Positions 36,728 through 47,500 are shown, counted from the stretch's first letter. The stretch is 64,000 nucleotides of DNA from Pseudosulfitobacter pseudonitzschiae (GCF_900129395.1 NZ_FQVP01000004.1:186001-250000); one strand, 5' to 3'. Made by a program: numbers and translations. The notes: generated by a model from the sequence alone, not told the origin.

Positions 36728-37384
36728 ATGCAAGCGCCCTTAATCCAACTGTTGGTTCTGGCTGGCATCGCCATTTTCCTGATCCTGCGCCTGAAAAGCG
36801 TTCTGGGCACGCGCGAAGGCTTTGAAAAGCCGCCCGTGACCAAAGAACAGACAGGCGCCATGCGTCCCGAGTTCGAAGTGATCGAAGGCGGCCCCGATCT
36901 GGATATCACCGATCATGTTCCCGAAGACAGTGAGGCAGCCAAGGCGCTGGCCGCGATGAAGCGCGTCGAACCATCGTTCAACGTCTCCGATTTCCTGGGC
37001 GGCGCACGCGGGGCCTATGAAATGATTGTCATGGGCTATGAAAAGGGTGAACTGGCACAGATCCAGCCGTTCCTGTCGGAAGAAATCTATGAAAGCTTTG
37101 TCGATGGCGTGGCCGCACGCGAGGATCAGGGGCTGACGATTGACGCGAACTTTATCGGCGTCAGCGAGATCAAGCTGACCAACGCCACCTTTGACGCCAA
37201 CACCAACGAGGCCGAACTGACCCTTCGCTTTGTTGCCGAACTGACCTCTGCCGTGCGGGACAAGGGCGGCGATATCGTGGAAGGCAGCACAACCGAAATC
37301 AAACGCCAAAAGGACACCTGGGCCTTTGCGCGGACAATGGGTTCGGATGATCCAAATTGGCTGCTGGTTTCCACAGACGCGTGA
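36728..37384 (+). CDS. Tim44-like domain membrane-anchored protein
   Basis: A 218-residue protein with one N-terminal helix (about 5-22) and a Tim44/MBA1-like domain (about 75-215, GAYEMIVMGYEKGELAQIQ then LRFVAELTSAVRDKGG). Bacterial homologues are proposed relatives of the mitochondrial import motor subunit Tim44 and may sit at the inner membrane. AGAGG precedes the ATG. It overlaps mltA (GTGA), and the neighbourhood with secB and fxsA suggests an envelope or protein-export role; that is inference. Confidence 0.85.
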   Translation: MQAPLIQLLVLAGIAIFLILRLKSVLGTREGFEKPPVTKEQTGAMRPEFEVIEGGPDLDITDHVPEDSEAAKALAAMKRVEPSFNVSDFLGGARGAYEMIVMGYEKGELAQIQPFLSEEIYESFVDGVAAREDQGLTIDANFIGVSEIKLTNATFDANTNEAELTLRFVAELTSAVRDKGGDIVEGSTTEIKRQKDTWAFARTMGSDDPNWLLVSTDA

Positions 37385-38418
37385 TCTGGCGGCGCGTTGT
37401 CGCCGCGATCCTTTTGGGGGCGGCGATGACACAGCCCGTTCAGTCCGAGACACGGGTGAAAGTGACAGGCTTTGACCAGCTTGACGGCTGGGCCAATGAC
37501 GACCATGCCGCCGCTCTCGCCACGTTTCGAAACACATGTCAGGACCTGAACGAACCGGACTGGCGTGCCCTGTGCGCCTTTGCTGCACAAAACCCCGAAC
37601 CGCGCACGTTTTTCGAGCTGTTGTTTCGTCCCGTCCTGATCGAAGACGGCAATGATGGCCTGTTCACCGGCTATTTCGAACCCGAGCTTGACGGATCACG
37701 CACCCCCACCCCACGCTTTCGCTATCCTGTCTACGCCATGCCGCCCGAGGCACGGGTGACGCGCCCGTGGCTCAGCCGTCGCGACATTCTGGACGGCGAA
37801 ATCCTGTCGGGGCGCGGGCTCGAGATTGCATGGGTCGATGATCCGGTCGAACTGTTCTTTTTACAAATTCAGGGCTCTGGCCGTATTCGCCTGCCGGATG
37901 GCACGTTCCTGCGTGTCGGCTACGAAGGGTCAAACGGTCAGGATTACCGCTCGATCGGGGCCGAGCTGGTGCGGCGCGGTACATATGATGCCCATCAGGT
38001 CAGCGCCGACGTCATCAAGAATTGGGTGCGCCGCAATCCTGACGACGGGCGCGAACTGCTGTACCACAACCCATCCTACGTGTTTTTCCGCGAGGTCAGC
38101 GAAGTGCCCGCCGACCGCGGCCCGCTGGGCGCGATGAACCGGTCGATTACCACGATGCGGTCGATTGCGGTCGATCCGTCCTTTGTCCCGCTTGGCGCGC
38201 CGGTCTGGATTGAAAAAGACGGCGAGAAACCCCTGCGCCGCCTGATGATCGCACAGGACACCGGATCTGCCATCAAGGGTGCACAGCGGGCCGACGTGTT
38301 CTTTGGCACCGGCGACGCGGCGGGGCGTGCGGCGGGCAGGCTGCGTGATCCGGGGCGGATGTATGTGTTGCTGCCGATCCAACGCGCCTATGCCCTGCTG
38401 CCGGAAAGCGCGATATGA
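37381..38418 (+). CDS. mltA: MltA-type murein transglycosylase
   Basis: A 345-residue lytic transglycosylase. A signal peptide (about 1-22, ending PVQS) is followed by the MltA domain with FTGYFEPELDG and FLQIQGSGRIRL, and the 3D domain near the C-terminus (SFVPLGAPVWI, AQDTGSAIKGAQRADVF), which includes the catalytic Asp. No lipobox is evident, unlike E. coli MltA, so it is probably soluble periplasmic. GTG 37381 overlaps the Tim44-like stop. It cleaves glycan strands to anhydromuropeptides. Confidence 0.92.
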   Translation: MIWRRVVAAILLGAAMTQPVQSETRVKVTGFDQLDGWANDDHAAALATFRNTCQDLNEPDWRALCAFAAQNPEPRTFFELLFRPVLIEDGNDGLFTGYFEPELDGSRTPTPRFRYPVYAMPPEARVTRPWLSRRDILDGEILSGRGLEIAWVDDPVELFFLQIQGSGRIRLPDGTFLRVGYEGSNGQDYRSIGAELVRRGTYDAHQVSADVIKNWVRRNPDDGRELLYHNPSYVFFREVSEVPADRGPLGAMNRSITTMRSIAVDPSFVPLGAPVWIEKDGEKPLRRLMIAQDTGSAIKGAQRADVFFGTGDAAGRAAGRLRDPGRMYVLLPIQRAYALLPESAI

Positions 38419-39005
38419 CCCGGCGGCGATTGCGACCGGACGAGCTTGAGCTGTGGCGCAAGGTGACGGAAAAGGCCGAGAGGCTGGACGCCGGGGCCGC
38501 GATGAAACAGGCGCTTGAGGTCACGCGGGTCGATCCCCCAAAACCGCGCGTGGTCCCCCGCTTTGAAACATTGCCCAAACCGGCCGGTGCCAAGGGCCAG
38601 CCTGTGATCACCCGCGATGTCCTGCGCCCCGTGGCGGAACGACTGTCGAATGCGCAGGTTCAGATGGACCGCAAGGCGTTCGACCAGATGCGGCGGGGCA
38701 AGCTGAAGCCTGAAGCGCGGATCGACTTGCATGGCATGACATTGGATCATGCCCATCCGGCGCTGACGCGGTTTATCCTGTCGTCACAGGCATCAGGCAG
38801 GCGGCTGGTGCTGGTGATCACCGGCAAGGGAAAGGCCCGCGACGAAGGCGGGCCGATCCCGGTGCGCTTTGGCGTCCTGCGTCATCAGGTGCCGCAATGG
38901 TTGACGATGGCCCCGCTGTCGCAAGCGGTGTTGCAGATCACCCCCGCCAACATCCGCCACGGCGGCACGGGTGCATATTACGTTTACCTGAGAAAACGGC
39001 GCTAG
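38415..39005 (+). CDS. Smr-domain protein
   Basis: A 196-residue protein with a C-terminal Smr domain (about 100-196): IDLHGMTLDHAHPAL, LVLVITGKG and the closing HGGTGAYYVYLRKRR. The N-terminal half is basic and poorly conserved. Small Smr proteins have nicking or RNA endonuclease activity in some cases. It overlaps mltA by four bases (ATGA) and closes the operon; 34 bases separate it from the convergent hydrolase. Confidence 0.9.
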   Translation: MTRRRLRPDELELWRKVTEKAERLDAGAAMKQALEVTRVDPPKPRVVPRFETLPKPAGAKGQPVITRDVLRPVAERLSNAQVQMDRKAFDQMRRGKLKPEARIDLHGMTLDHAHPALTRFILSSQASGRRLVLVITGKGKARDEGGPIPVRFGVLRHQVPQWLTMAPLSQAVLQITPANIRHGGTGAYYVYLRKRR

Positions 39006-39038
39006 GTCGCGTTCAACGCTTCAAAGGCGCGCCCGATC

Positions 39039-40139
39039 TTATCTGTCTCGGGCCACCGGCGCGCGCACCGTCAGTTCCGTTGCGTCGCCATACACACGTC
39101 GCGTGCCGGGCAACGAAATGCTGCCGCCGCTGCGTCCACGGACGAAACCATCGTCCAGTTTTGCAAGATTGGACAAAAGCGCACCCAGCGCAGGCGATCC
39201 CGCCGCGACAAAGTGGTCACCGCTTTTGCGATCCTGGAAGGCGCTGACATCAATCACCTCTACCGGCATATCATCGAGGTCGGCGGCAGAGCTGATATTG
39301 CCCAGTTGAGACGCTTCGCCACGCATCCGGGCAGACAGTTTCAATACGATGTCGCGTTTCGAGACAAAAATCAGGAATGGCTGCGGTAGTTTTTTAAAGC
39401 TGCGCACCTGTGACCGGAACACATCCACGTTCAGATCAGGTGACATCAGAATAACCCCGGCGATGTGTTCCGAGGTCCAGCCCGGCCGCGCAATTTCGAT
39501 CTGGCGCAACGTTTCCATCAACAAAGCGCTGCCCATCGAGTGGGCCACCAGGATGATCTGATCGGTGCCGGCGCCCTGAATATTGTACAGCAACTCTTGC
39601 AGACCGTCCCGCGCGAACAGCGCGCTGTCAGAGTCGTATTGATACCCCAACGGATTGCCCCGGCTGGGCCAGGCATAGGACACGAAAGACCCCGGCAGTT
39701 CCAAGTCATTGGCCATTTGCGCGATACGGAACACTCCATCGGCAAAGCTGTTGTTGAAACCGTGGACAAACACGGTCACATCGCGCCCCGGCGCATTCTT
39801 CTTTTCGATCTCGATGTTCAGCGCATTGCGAAAGGCATCGGGTGTCGCAAAATTCTTGCGCTGGGCAATCACGAAATCACGCTCAGGGTCTGGATTGTTC
39901 TGCCCGTCCGAGATTTCGCCAAATTTGTGATCGGGCGGTATCGACACTTTGACCTGAAGCAGGCTCAGGTTCGGAGACCGCCCAATGCTGAATGTGCCGG
40001 GGGGATATTCCGCGCGTGTCGTGCCGACAAAGACGCTGCGGATGGTGCCGATGTCCAGCGCGGCGGGCACCACGGGCGATGCCACGCGATCCGCACAGGC
40101 GGACAGCAGAAAAACGGAAATGATCAGAAAACGCAGCAT
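39039..40139 (-). CDS. Lipoprotein alpha/beta-hydrolase (DUF900 family)
   Basis: A 366-residue predicted lipoprotein. The N-terminus ends in a lipobox LLSAC with the acylated Cys at 15. The DUF900 hydrolase domain has VFVHGFNNSFADGVFR and the nucleophile elbow LVAHSMGSALLMETL; the catalytic His and Asp are likely in the later half (GDHFVAAGSPALG). Substrate unknown, probably an envelope esterase or lipase. It has its own start region between it and hslU upstream on the same strand. Confidence 0.82.
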   Translation of the reverse strand: MLRFLIISVFLLSACADRVASPVVPAALDIGTIRSVFVGTTRAEYPPGTFSIGRSPNLSLLQVKVSIPPDHKFGEISDGQNNPDPERDFVIAQRKNFATPDAFRNALNIEIEKKNAPGRDVTVFVHGFNNSFADGVFRIAQMANDLELPGSFVSYAWPSRGNPLGYQYDSDSALFARDGLQELLYNIQGAGTDQIILVAHSMGSALLMETLRQIEIARPGWTSEHIAGVILMSPDLNVDVFRSQVRSFKKLPQPFLIFVSKRDIVLKLSARMRGEASQLGNISSAADLDDMPVEVIDVSAFQDRKSGDHFVAAGSPALGALLSNLAKLDDGFVRGRSGGSISLPGTRRVYGDATELTVRAPVARDR

Positions 40140-40145
40140 CCGATG

Positions 40146-40187
40146 CCCACCCTTCGGGCCAGCCTAGGCTGAAACCGGAAGGGTGGG
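40146..40187. repeat. Nested inverted repeat between hslU and the lipoprotein gene
   Basis: A perfect 10-bp outer arm (cccacccttc / gaagggtggg) surrounds a 22-base middle that contains the perfect palindrome agcctaggct. No T-run follows on the minus strand, so it is a strong hairpin but not a standard intrinsic terminator for hslU. Confidence 0.7.
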
Positions 40188-40206
40188 AAGTGCCGCGGCT
40201 ACGTTA

Positions 40207-41511
40207 TCACAGAACGTACCGGCTGATGTCGGGCGAAGCCATGAGTTCGCCCAGGTTCTTGTCGACGAATTCGGCGTTCACCACCACCTCTTCACCGCCA
40301 CGATCGGGTGCTGTGAACGACAGTTCCTCGAACACACGCTCCAGCACGGTATACAACCGCCGCGCGCCGATGTTCTCGACCGAGGCATTCACTTCGGCGG
40401 CGATCTTGGCCAGTGCGGCGATGCCGTCCTCGGTAAAGCTGACGGTCAGATCCTCGGTGCCCATCAGCGCGGTGTACTGGCGCGTCAGGGCGTTGTCGGT
40501 TTCGGTCAGGATGCGGACAAAATCACCTTCGGTCAGGGCGCGCAATTCCACGCGGATCGGCAGACGGCCCTGCAATTCCGGCAACAGGTCCGACGGTTTG
40601 GACACATGGAACGCACCCGAGGCGATGAAAAGGATGTGGTCGGTTTTCACCGGCCCGTGCTTGGTGCTGACGGTCGTGCCCTCGATCAGCGGCAGCAGGT
40701 CGCGCTGCACGCCTTCGCGGCTGACATCCGCGCCACGTGCATCGGAACGGGCGCAGACCTTGTCGATCTCGTCCAGGAACACGATGCCGCTGTTTTCCAC
40801 CGACGCCACGGCGGCCTTGTTCACCGTTTCGTCGTCCAGCAGCTTGTCGGCCTCTTCGCCGATCAGCACGTCATAGCTTTGCGCGACGGTCAGTTTCTTG
40901 CGGACCGTGCGCCCGCCCATGGCCTTGCCGAATATGTCACCCAGATTGATCATGCTGGCACCGCCGGGCTGGCCGGGAATGTCCATGCCGCCAAAGGGGT
41001 TCGAGGTGTCGGCCACCTCAAGCTCGATCACGGTGTCATCCAGCTCGCCCGACTTCAGCTTTTTGCGGAACATCTCGCGGGTGCCGTCACGCGCATCGGT
41101 GCCGGCGATGGCGTCGATCACACGTTCCTCGGCGGCGGCGCGGGCCTTGGACTTGACGTCGTCGCGCATGTGTTCGCGGGTCATGACGATGGCGGAATCC
41201 ACCAGGTCGCGGATGATCTGCTCCACGTCACGACCGACATAGCCGACTTCGGTGAACTTGGTCGCTTCGACCTTGAGAAACGGCGCGCGGGCCAGTTTCG
41301 CCAAGCGGCGGCTGATCTCGGTCTTGCCGACGCCGGTGGGGCCGATCATCAGGATGTTCTTGGGGTAAACCTCGTCGCGCAGGTCATCGGACAGTTGCTT
41401 GCGCCGCCAGCGGTTGCGCAGCGCGACAGCCACGGCGCGCTTGGCGTCGTTCTGGCCGATGATGAACCGGTCGAGTTCGGAAACGATTTCGCGGGGGGTA
41501 AGATCGGTCAT
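40207..41511 (-). CDS. hslU: ATP-dependent protease ATPase subunit HslU
   Basis: A 434-residue AAA+ unfoldase of the HslVU (ClpYQ) protease. Walker [16 protein letters not shown] is near residue 55, [15 protein letters not shown] is the pore-loop region, Walker B is [11 protein letters not shown], and the C-terminal RYVL tail docks into HslV. GGGAA precedes ATG 41511. It is separated from hslV by a membrane protein gene but all three are in one direction. Confidence 0.96.
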   Translation of the reverse strand: MTDLTPREIVSELDRFIIGQNDAKRAVAVALRNRWRRKQLSDDLRDEVYPKNILMIGPTGVGKTEISRRLAKLARAPFLKVEATKFTEVGYVGRDVEQIIRDLVDSAIVMTREHMRDDVKSKARAAAEERVIDAIAGTDARDGTREMFRKKLKSGELDDTVIELEVADTSNPFGGMDIPGQPGGASMINLGDIFGKAMGGRTVRKKLTVAQSYDVLIGEEADKLLDDETVNKAAVASVENSGIVFLDEIDKVCARSDARGADVSREGVQRDLLPLIEGTTVSTKHGPVKTDHILFIASGAFHVSKPSDLLPELQGRLPIRVELRALTEGDFVRILTETDNALTRQYTALMGTEDLTVSFTEDGIAALAKIAAEVNASVENIGARRLYTVLERVFEELSFTAPDRGGEEVVVNAEFVDKNLGELMASPDISRYVL

Positions 41512-41524
41512 GAGATTTCCCGTA

Positions 41525-42595
41525 TCAGTGTGAGGGTGGCAGCCGGTCAAGCGGCAGCACCCCGGAAAGTGGTGAAAGAAGCGCGGCGCGGATCTGTGTC
41601 CAGAACGCGCCGAGTGTCACAAGAAAGACGCCCAGAACAAGAATGGTTGTCGCGGCTCCGTCGCCGCCAAACACCGTGCCCGCCAGCGTGACGCTGTAGA
41701 CGATGGCGGCAATCAGGAACGACCGGCGGTCGATCACGATGGCCACGACGGCGAACAGCAGCAGAACCGCCAGCAGCATCAGGTGCGCATTGCCCGTCCC
41801 GCTTTCCAGCAGGCTCAGCGCGATGGTGTTGACCAGCGCGGGCGCGGCCACAACGTGCAGCCAGAACCCCTGGGCGGATCGGCGGGTGACGCGGTGCGGA
41901 TCGCTCATGTCAAAGAACATGGCGACGGCGAACACCACCAGCCCCACCAGCAACGTGATCCACGCAAAGGGGCCGCTGGCCGACAGCAAGAAGAAATCGC
42001 TGACGTTTGCTGGGGTGCCCATGCGGATCGCCCCCATCATCAGCGACAGGGCAAAGACACCCAGCGCAATCAGCGCCATGGCAAAGGGCACGCGGAAGCG
42101 CAGCCAGTATATCGCAATCGCCGCCGTGCTCAGGCCGATGGGCAACACCAAGCTGGAATAATCCCCCTGTGCGACCATGAACGGTTCGGCCAGCTGCGCG
42201 CTGAGGCCGACGGTGGTGTTCATCGCCCACAGGATCGACAGGGCAATCGCCGGGGCCACCATGCGGCGGTGGCGCACGAAATATTCCGACAAGCCCCACA
42301 GGACCAGCGCGCCGACGACGGCCGCCAGCACGATCCTGCCCTGGAAACCGCCCAGCGACGTCGCAACCGAAATTCCGGTCACGGCCGCCCAGCCTGCCGA
42401 CAGGATGATCAGGCCGATGACGATGAAAATCTCGTTAAAGCCTTTGAACAGTTCGAACGGTTCATCCCCTGCGGGCAGGCTTTCGCGCGCGCCCCGCCGG
42501 CTTTGCGCCAGCGCCAGCAGCGAAGCGGCCTGTGCCTCGGTCAGCAGGCCCGCGCCGACGGCGGCACGCAGGTCGTTTCGATCAAATTCCGTCAT
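41525..42595 (-). CDS. Multi-spanning DUF2157-like membrane protein
   Basis: A 356-residue protein. A short helical N-terminus (1-60, with the [13 protein letters not shown] repeat-like motif) is followed by about ten hydrophobic helices to the end. The N-terminal part and helix pattern fit DUF2157. Start ATG 42595 overlaps the hslV end by 14 bases; ATG 42610 is an alternative. It lies 13 bases upstream of hslU, so the order is hslV-membrane protein-hslU in one transcript. Function unknown. Confidence 0.8.
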   Translation of the reverse strand: MTEFDRNDLRAAVGAGLLTEAQAASLLALAQSRRGARESLPAGDEPFELFKGFNEIFIVIGLIILSAGWAAVTGISVATSLGGFQGRIVLAAVVGALVLWGLSEYFVRHRRMVAPAIALSILWAMNTTVGLSAQLAEPFMVAQGDYSSLVLPIGLSTAAIAIYWLRFRVPFAMALIALGVFALSLMMGAIRMGTPANVSDFFLLSASGPFAWITLLVGLVVFAVAMFFDMSDPHRVTRRSAQGFWLHVVAAPALVNTIALSLLESGTGNAHLMLLAVLLLFAVVAIVIDRRSFLIAAIVYSVTLAGTVFGGDGAATTILVLGVFLVTLGAFWTQIRAALLSPLSGVLPLDRLPPSH

Positions 42596-43172
42596 GAGCC
42601 GGTTTTGCATCGCCGCTGGCCGAAATGGTTTCGACCGTCAGGTTGCCATTTGTGTAAACGCAGATGTCCGAGGCAATCGCCATCGCGGCACGTGCCACGG
42701 CTTCGGCGTCGCGGTCGCTGTCCATCATGCCGCGCGCGGCGGCCAGCGCATAGTTGCCGCCCGACCCGATAGCCGCCACGTCATGTTCAGGTTCCAGCAC
42801 GTCGCCCGCGCCGGTAATCACATACATTTCCGACCCGTCCGACACGATCAGCATCGCCTCGAGCTTTTGCAGGTATTTGTCTGTGCGCCAGTCCTTGGCC
42901 AGTTCCACACTGGCACGGGCCAGTTGGCCGGGTGTCGCCTCCAGCTTGGCCTCAAGCCGTTCCAGCAGGGCAAAGGCATCGGCGGTCGATCCGGCAAATC
43001 CGGCCACCACGTCAAACCCGCCGGGCGACAGGCGGCGCACCTTGCGCGCGGTTCCCTTGATGACGGTCTGGCCCAGCGACACCTGGCCGTCGCCTGCGAT
43101 CACCACTTTGCCGCCCTTCTTGACGCCTATGATCGTGGTCCCGTGCCAGCCGGGAAAGTCGGATTTTTCCAT
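42582..43172 (-). CDS. hslV: ATP-dependent protease proteolytic subunit HslV
   Basis: A 196-residue N-terminal-threonine peptidase. [20 protein letters not shown] places the catalytic Thr at residue 12, after an 11-residue propeptide that would be removed; [18 protein letters not shown] and [13 protein letters not shown] follow. ATG 43172 has AGGAGA six bases upstream. A sigma-32-like promoter lies about 27 to 56 bases before the start. Confidence 0.96.
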   Translation of the reverse strand: MEKSDFPGWHGTTIIGVKKGGKVVIAGDGQVSLGQTVIKGTARKVRRLSPGGFDVVAGFAGSTADAFALLERLEAKLEATPGQLARASVELAKDWRTDKYLQKLEAMLIVSDGSEMYVITGAGDVLEPEHDVAAIGSGGNYALAAARGMMDSDRDAEAVARAAMAIASDICVYTNGNLTVETISASGDAKPAHDGI

Positions 43173-43198
43173 TGTCGCTCTCCTGTGTCTTGACGGCC

Positions 43199-43228
43199 TA
43201 TATGGCGGCGGGGACATCCGCACACAAG
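43199..43228 (-). promoter_or_regulatory. Candidate RpoH (heat-shock sigma) promoter for hslV
   Basis: On the minus strand CTTG (43228-43225) is followed after 19 bases by CCATATA (43205-43199), matching the alphaproteobacterial sigma-32 pattern CTTG...CCATNTA. The -10 lies 26 bases before the hslV start. Confidence 0.6.
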
Positions 43229-43272
43229 GGTCGGACCTTGTCGCAAGCCCGTGAGGCGGCTAGCTATTGCGC

Positions 43273-44181
43273 ATGAGCACCCCGAACACGGTCCGGTTTT
43301 ACCTAGAGGCAGGCCTGCGCGACAGCGCGGCCAAGGGCGCACATAATTTCATCGGCAAAATCGCGACGGTGCTGGCCGATGCAGGGCTGGAACCCGCCTA
43401 TCTTGAGGTCACACGGGCCGCGCGGCTGGCCGGTGCGGCGCTGGGCGGACCGACGCTGACGCACATGAAACCACCCGTGGGTGCGCAAGGGCTGACGTTC
43501 CGTCGCGTCTATCACTATCCATTCTGGCAGATCGACCAGACCGACCAGCGCTGGGATTGGGATGTGGCGCGCAGCGCGTTTCCGGTGGACGACATCGCAC
43601 CTAAAGAGGCACAGCGGTTCTACGGCTTCTGGAAGAAACGGCTGTTCGGCGATGCCACCGCCAGCGTGGGCGGTTTCGTCTATATCCCGCTTCAGGGCCG
43701 CCTGACCGAGCACCGTTCGTTCCAGACCTGCAGCCCGCTGGACATGATCCACCGCACCCGCGCCGCGTGGCCCGACAAACGCATCATCGCCACGCTGCAC
43801 CCCAAAGAGGTCTATTCCGACGCCGAGATTTCAACCCTTGAGGCCATTGCCGACCGCGACCCGCTGCTGGAGGTCCGAACGGGCGAAATGGAGCGCCTGT
43901 TGCCGGCCTGCGATTGCGTGGTCACACAGAATTCGTCCGCTGCGTTCAACGGCTATTTCTTTGGCAAGCCGGCGATCCTGTTCGCCAAGATCGACTTTCA
44001 CCACATCGCCCTGCGTGGCGATGATCCCCACAGTTTCGGGCGTATCGCGGACCACCGACCCGATTACGCGAAATACATCTGGTGGTTCTGGCAGGATCAG
44101 TCGATCAACGCGGGCCACCCCTCGGCACCGGCGAAAATTGCCGCACGTCTGGCGCGGTTCGGCTGGCCCATTCCGCAATAA
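43273..44181 (+). CDS. Capsule polysaccharide-type (KpsS/GT-B-like) protein
   Basis: A 302-residue protein. The pattern GGFVYIPLQGRLTEHRSF, then IIATLHPKEVYSDAE and CDCVVTQNSSAAFNGYFFGK, recalls capsule export or KpsS-like transferases, where the HP and NS motifs bind sugar nucleotide. No other capsule genes are near. ATG 43273 is preferred to a TTG two codons earlier. Divergent from hslV; its stop runs into the trxA terminator. Family-level assignment only. Confidence 0.65.
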   Translation: MSTPNTVRFYLEAGLRDSAAKGAHNFIGKIATVLADAGLEPAYLEVTRAARLAGAALGGPTLTHMKPPVGAQGLTFRRVYHYPFWQIDQTDQRWDWDVARSAFPVDDIAPKEAQRFYGFWKKRLFGDATASVGGFVYIPLQGRLTEHRSFQTCSPLDMIHRTRAAWPDKRIIATLHPKEVYSDAEISTLEAIADRDPLLEVRTGEMERLLPACDCVVTQNSSAAFNGYFFGKPAILFAKIDFHHIALRGDDPHSFGRIADHRPDYAKYIWWFWQDQSINAGHPSAPAKIAARLARFGWPIPQ

Positions 44182-44206
44182 AAAAGGGCACCCGAACAGG
44201 GCGCCC
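44180..44206 (-). terminator. Rho-independent terminator after trxA
   Basis: Read on the minus strand an 8-bp stem with one G-U pair (gggcgccc / gggtgccc) and a 5-base loop is followed by six T. It lies between convergent trxA and the KpsS-like gene. Confidence 0.85.
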
Positions 44207-44233
44207 CTTGTCATTCACTGGCGGTGAGCGGAC

Positions 44234-44554
44234 TTAGATCGCGTCATTGATCCAGTTCTGCAGCGCCGCCTTGGGCTTGGCGCCGGCCATGTTGGACACG
44301 ACTTCGCCATTCTTGAAGATGAACAGGGCAGGAATGCCGCGCACGCCCATCTGGGCGGGGGAATTCGGGTTTTCGTCAACGTTCACTTTGACGATCTTCA
44401 CTTTGCCTTCCATCTCGGCCGACAGTTCCTCCAGCGACGGGCCGATCTGCTTACACGGGCCGCACCATTCTGCCCAGAAGTCCACGACAACGGGGATATC
44501 GGAGTTTTTGACTTCGGCGTCAAAGGTAGCGTCTGTAACTGCAACGGTGGCCAT
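44234..44554 (-). CDS. trxA: Thioredoxin
   Basis: A 106-residue thioredoxin with the active site [15 protein letters not shown] and the cis-proline segment [14 protein letters not shown]. No signal peptide, so cytoplasmic. AGGAGA precedes ATG 44554 by seven bases. It follows addA by 38 bases and may be co-transcribed or use a promoter within the addA end. Confidence 0.96.
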   Translation of the reverse strand: MATVAVTDATFDAEVKNSDIPVVVDFWAEWCGPCKQIGPSLEELSAEMEGKVKIVKVNVDENPNSPAQMGVRGIPALFIFKNGEVVSNMAGAKPKAALQNWINDAI

Positions 44555-44592
44555 AGGGGTGTCTCCTGCCAGCATGATTGTGGACTGTGAAC

Positions 44593-47500
44593 CTATGTAG
44601 CGCCCGCCGGATCGTCAAGGTATTCCGCCCGCCGCAAGGCGGCTATGACCAGAGGTTCGGGCAGGGGCATGAAACTTTGGTCGGTGGTCCACAAGATCGC
44701 AACGTCGATGCGCTTGCCCGCAAACACCTGTGACAGGGCCTGCGCATAGGCACCCATCTGCAACAAAAGCCCCTCGGGGCAGGTTTCGGGGCGGTCCGGC
44801 ACGACGCGGTTGGTCTTGTAATCTATCGCAAGAATGTGATCGTCATGGATGATCAGCCGGTCGATGATGCCATGCAGCCGCGCAGGACCAAATGCGGCGG
44901 TGACGGGCACCTCGGCCAATGCGCGATCAGTGAATAGCTCCGCCAGATGCGGTGCTTGCAGGACCGCGCGGGCGTCTTGAACGGCGGCGTCCCACATCGC
45001 GTCGGGCATTTCCGCAAAATTGCCGCGACACACATCGATGATGGTGGGCCAATGGACGGTGTCGCGCCCCGCCATACGCTCCAACAGCAAGTGGACCGCC
45101 GAGCCGAAGGACATCGCCGTATCTTCATCCGCACCCAGATCCCCCGGCAATGCTTTGGCCCCGCCAAGGTCAGATGGCGACAGCGTTCTGGGCGGTTCGG
45201 GCGGGCGCTGGGCTGCGGTGTGGAACATCGGGTCAACCTCGGCCCTGAGTGCGGCGGGCGCTGTTTGTTCGACCAGCGGGGGTGCCACCCAGTCGCCGTG
45301 ACTGAACCGTTTGATCGTGCCCTGATCTGTCAGCGTATCGACCGCGCCCATCTGGTCCAGCGCGGTCTGCGCGATCTCGTACCAGCTGTCGCCATTCTTG
45401 CCCGGCTCGCCGGCGCCGGCGATGATCAACCACTTTTCTGCCCGTGTCAGAGCCACATACAGCAGCCGCAAGCGTTCCTCTGCGATGTCCAGTTTCATCT
45501 GGTCCATCGCGTCGGCCACCATCTGCGGCATCTCCGTCGCCTTGGGCCGCCACACGGGGTGACCGCCCACATCAAACACCTCGTCCTGAATACGGATGTC
45601 GCGTTTGCCGGTGTCGGGCAGGATCACGATCGGCGCTTCCAACCCCTTGGAGCCGTGGACCGTCATCACCCGGATCTGGTCAGACGCGCTGTCAATCTGG
45701 CGTTTGATCTCAAGCTGATCGGTGCGCATCCACACCAGAAAACCCGTCAGGCTGGGCACATCCGTGCGTTCATAGGCCAGCGCTTGCGACAGCAGCGCGT
45801 CAATGCCGTCCTCGGCCTCGACCCCCAGACGCCCCAACAGCTTGCGCCGCCCGTCGTGACGCGTCAGCACCCGCTCGATCAGGTCATAGGGGCGCAGGAA
45901 ATCCACGTTGTCGCGCAGGTCGCGCAACACGGCATAGGTTTCGGGATATACTTCGGCCTGATCCCGCAGCGCGGGCCACAGATAGGATTGCGCACGGCCA
46001 TGCGCCAGGGTGAACAACTGTTGCTCGGTCCAGCCGAACAGCGGCGACCGCAGCACCGTGGCCAGCGACAGGCTGTCCTCGGGCGTGGCCAGAAACGACA
46101 GCAACGCCGCCAGATCCTTGACCGCAAGCTCGCCGCCCACCTTCAGCCGGTCGGCCCCCGCAATCGGCAGGTCCAGCGCCTTGCAGGCGCGGATGATCTC
46201 GGAAAACAGGGTCGACCGCCGCTGCACAAGGATCAGGAAATCCCCCGCCCGCACCCGCCGCCGCACATAGGTGCCGGGGGCGGCACCATCGTCCGGGATC
46301 GTCTCGGTGTCCATCAGATGCTTGATATGTGCCGCCACATCGCGCGCCAGCAGCAGATCGTGGTGCGTCGGGCTTAGCCGGTCCACCGGATCGTACCAGA
46401 CGTTTTCCTGTTCCTTCTCGGCTTTTTCGCGGAACGGCCACAGGTCCACGCGCCCCGGCAGGTCGGATTTGAACGCGATATGCTGCGCCTGTTTGGCAAA
46501 ACCGGGCTGGGCGTCTTCAGAGAAACACGTATCGACCAGCCGCAAAACCGCAGGCGACGAACGGAACGAAAAATCCAGCGTGCGTTCCTGGAACAACTGC
46601 CCTGCCCCTTCGATCCGTTGTTGGAATTCGGCCTGCATCCGGTGGAATTCGCGCGGATCGGCGCCCTGGAAGGAATAGATCGACTGTTTGGTGTCGCCCA
46701 CCACGAACACCGTGCGCAGCACATCCGTGCGCGCGCCGTCACCGCTGGCGAATTCTTCGGTCAGCTTGCGCACCACATCCCATTGCGCCGGGCTGGTGTC
46801 CTGCGCCTCGTCCACCAGGATGTGGTCAATGCCGCCGTCAATCCGGTACAGCACCCACGCGGCGACCTTCTTGTCATACAGCAGGCTGCGCGCCTTGTTG
46901 ATCAGGTCGTCAAAGTCCAGCCAGCCGCGCAATTGCTTGGCCTGTTCGTAGTGCGCCAGAAACGGGGCGGCAAACTGGTGCAGGCAGTGCGTCTTGCGCG
47001 CCGCGCCAAAGCCCAGCCGCAGCGCCCGCGTGTCCTCGACCCGGCGCATCAGGTCCTCCAACGCGGGCATCAGGTCGGCGACCTTGGCCTGCGTCGGCTT
47101 GGTGGGGAAACTGCCCAGCTTGGCGGTGAACGGCTCTTTCGCGCTCGCACCGGTCAGGAACACGTCTTCCATCACTGCCAGCGCCGACAAGTCCATTCGG
47201 TCGATCTGTTGCAGCTTTTGCCCCGCCTTGGCGTCATTGCCGCCCTTGGCCAGCAGATGCGGGATCAGCGTGGCCAGCATGTCCGCCTCGTTGCCCAACA
47301 GAACACGCGTGGCGACGGCATCGGCGGTCAGGTCGGGCGGCAGGTCGAACAGGTTCAGACAACCCGCCCAATCCAGCGCAGGGGCAAAGCTTGCCTGTTG
47401 CCCGACTATCTGGCGGGTCAGCTTGTCGAAATCCTCGCCGGTGAACTGCGCAGCCAGCGCGCGCACGATGGCGGCCTCGGACCCCAGCGCCATACGGTCC

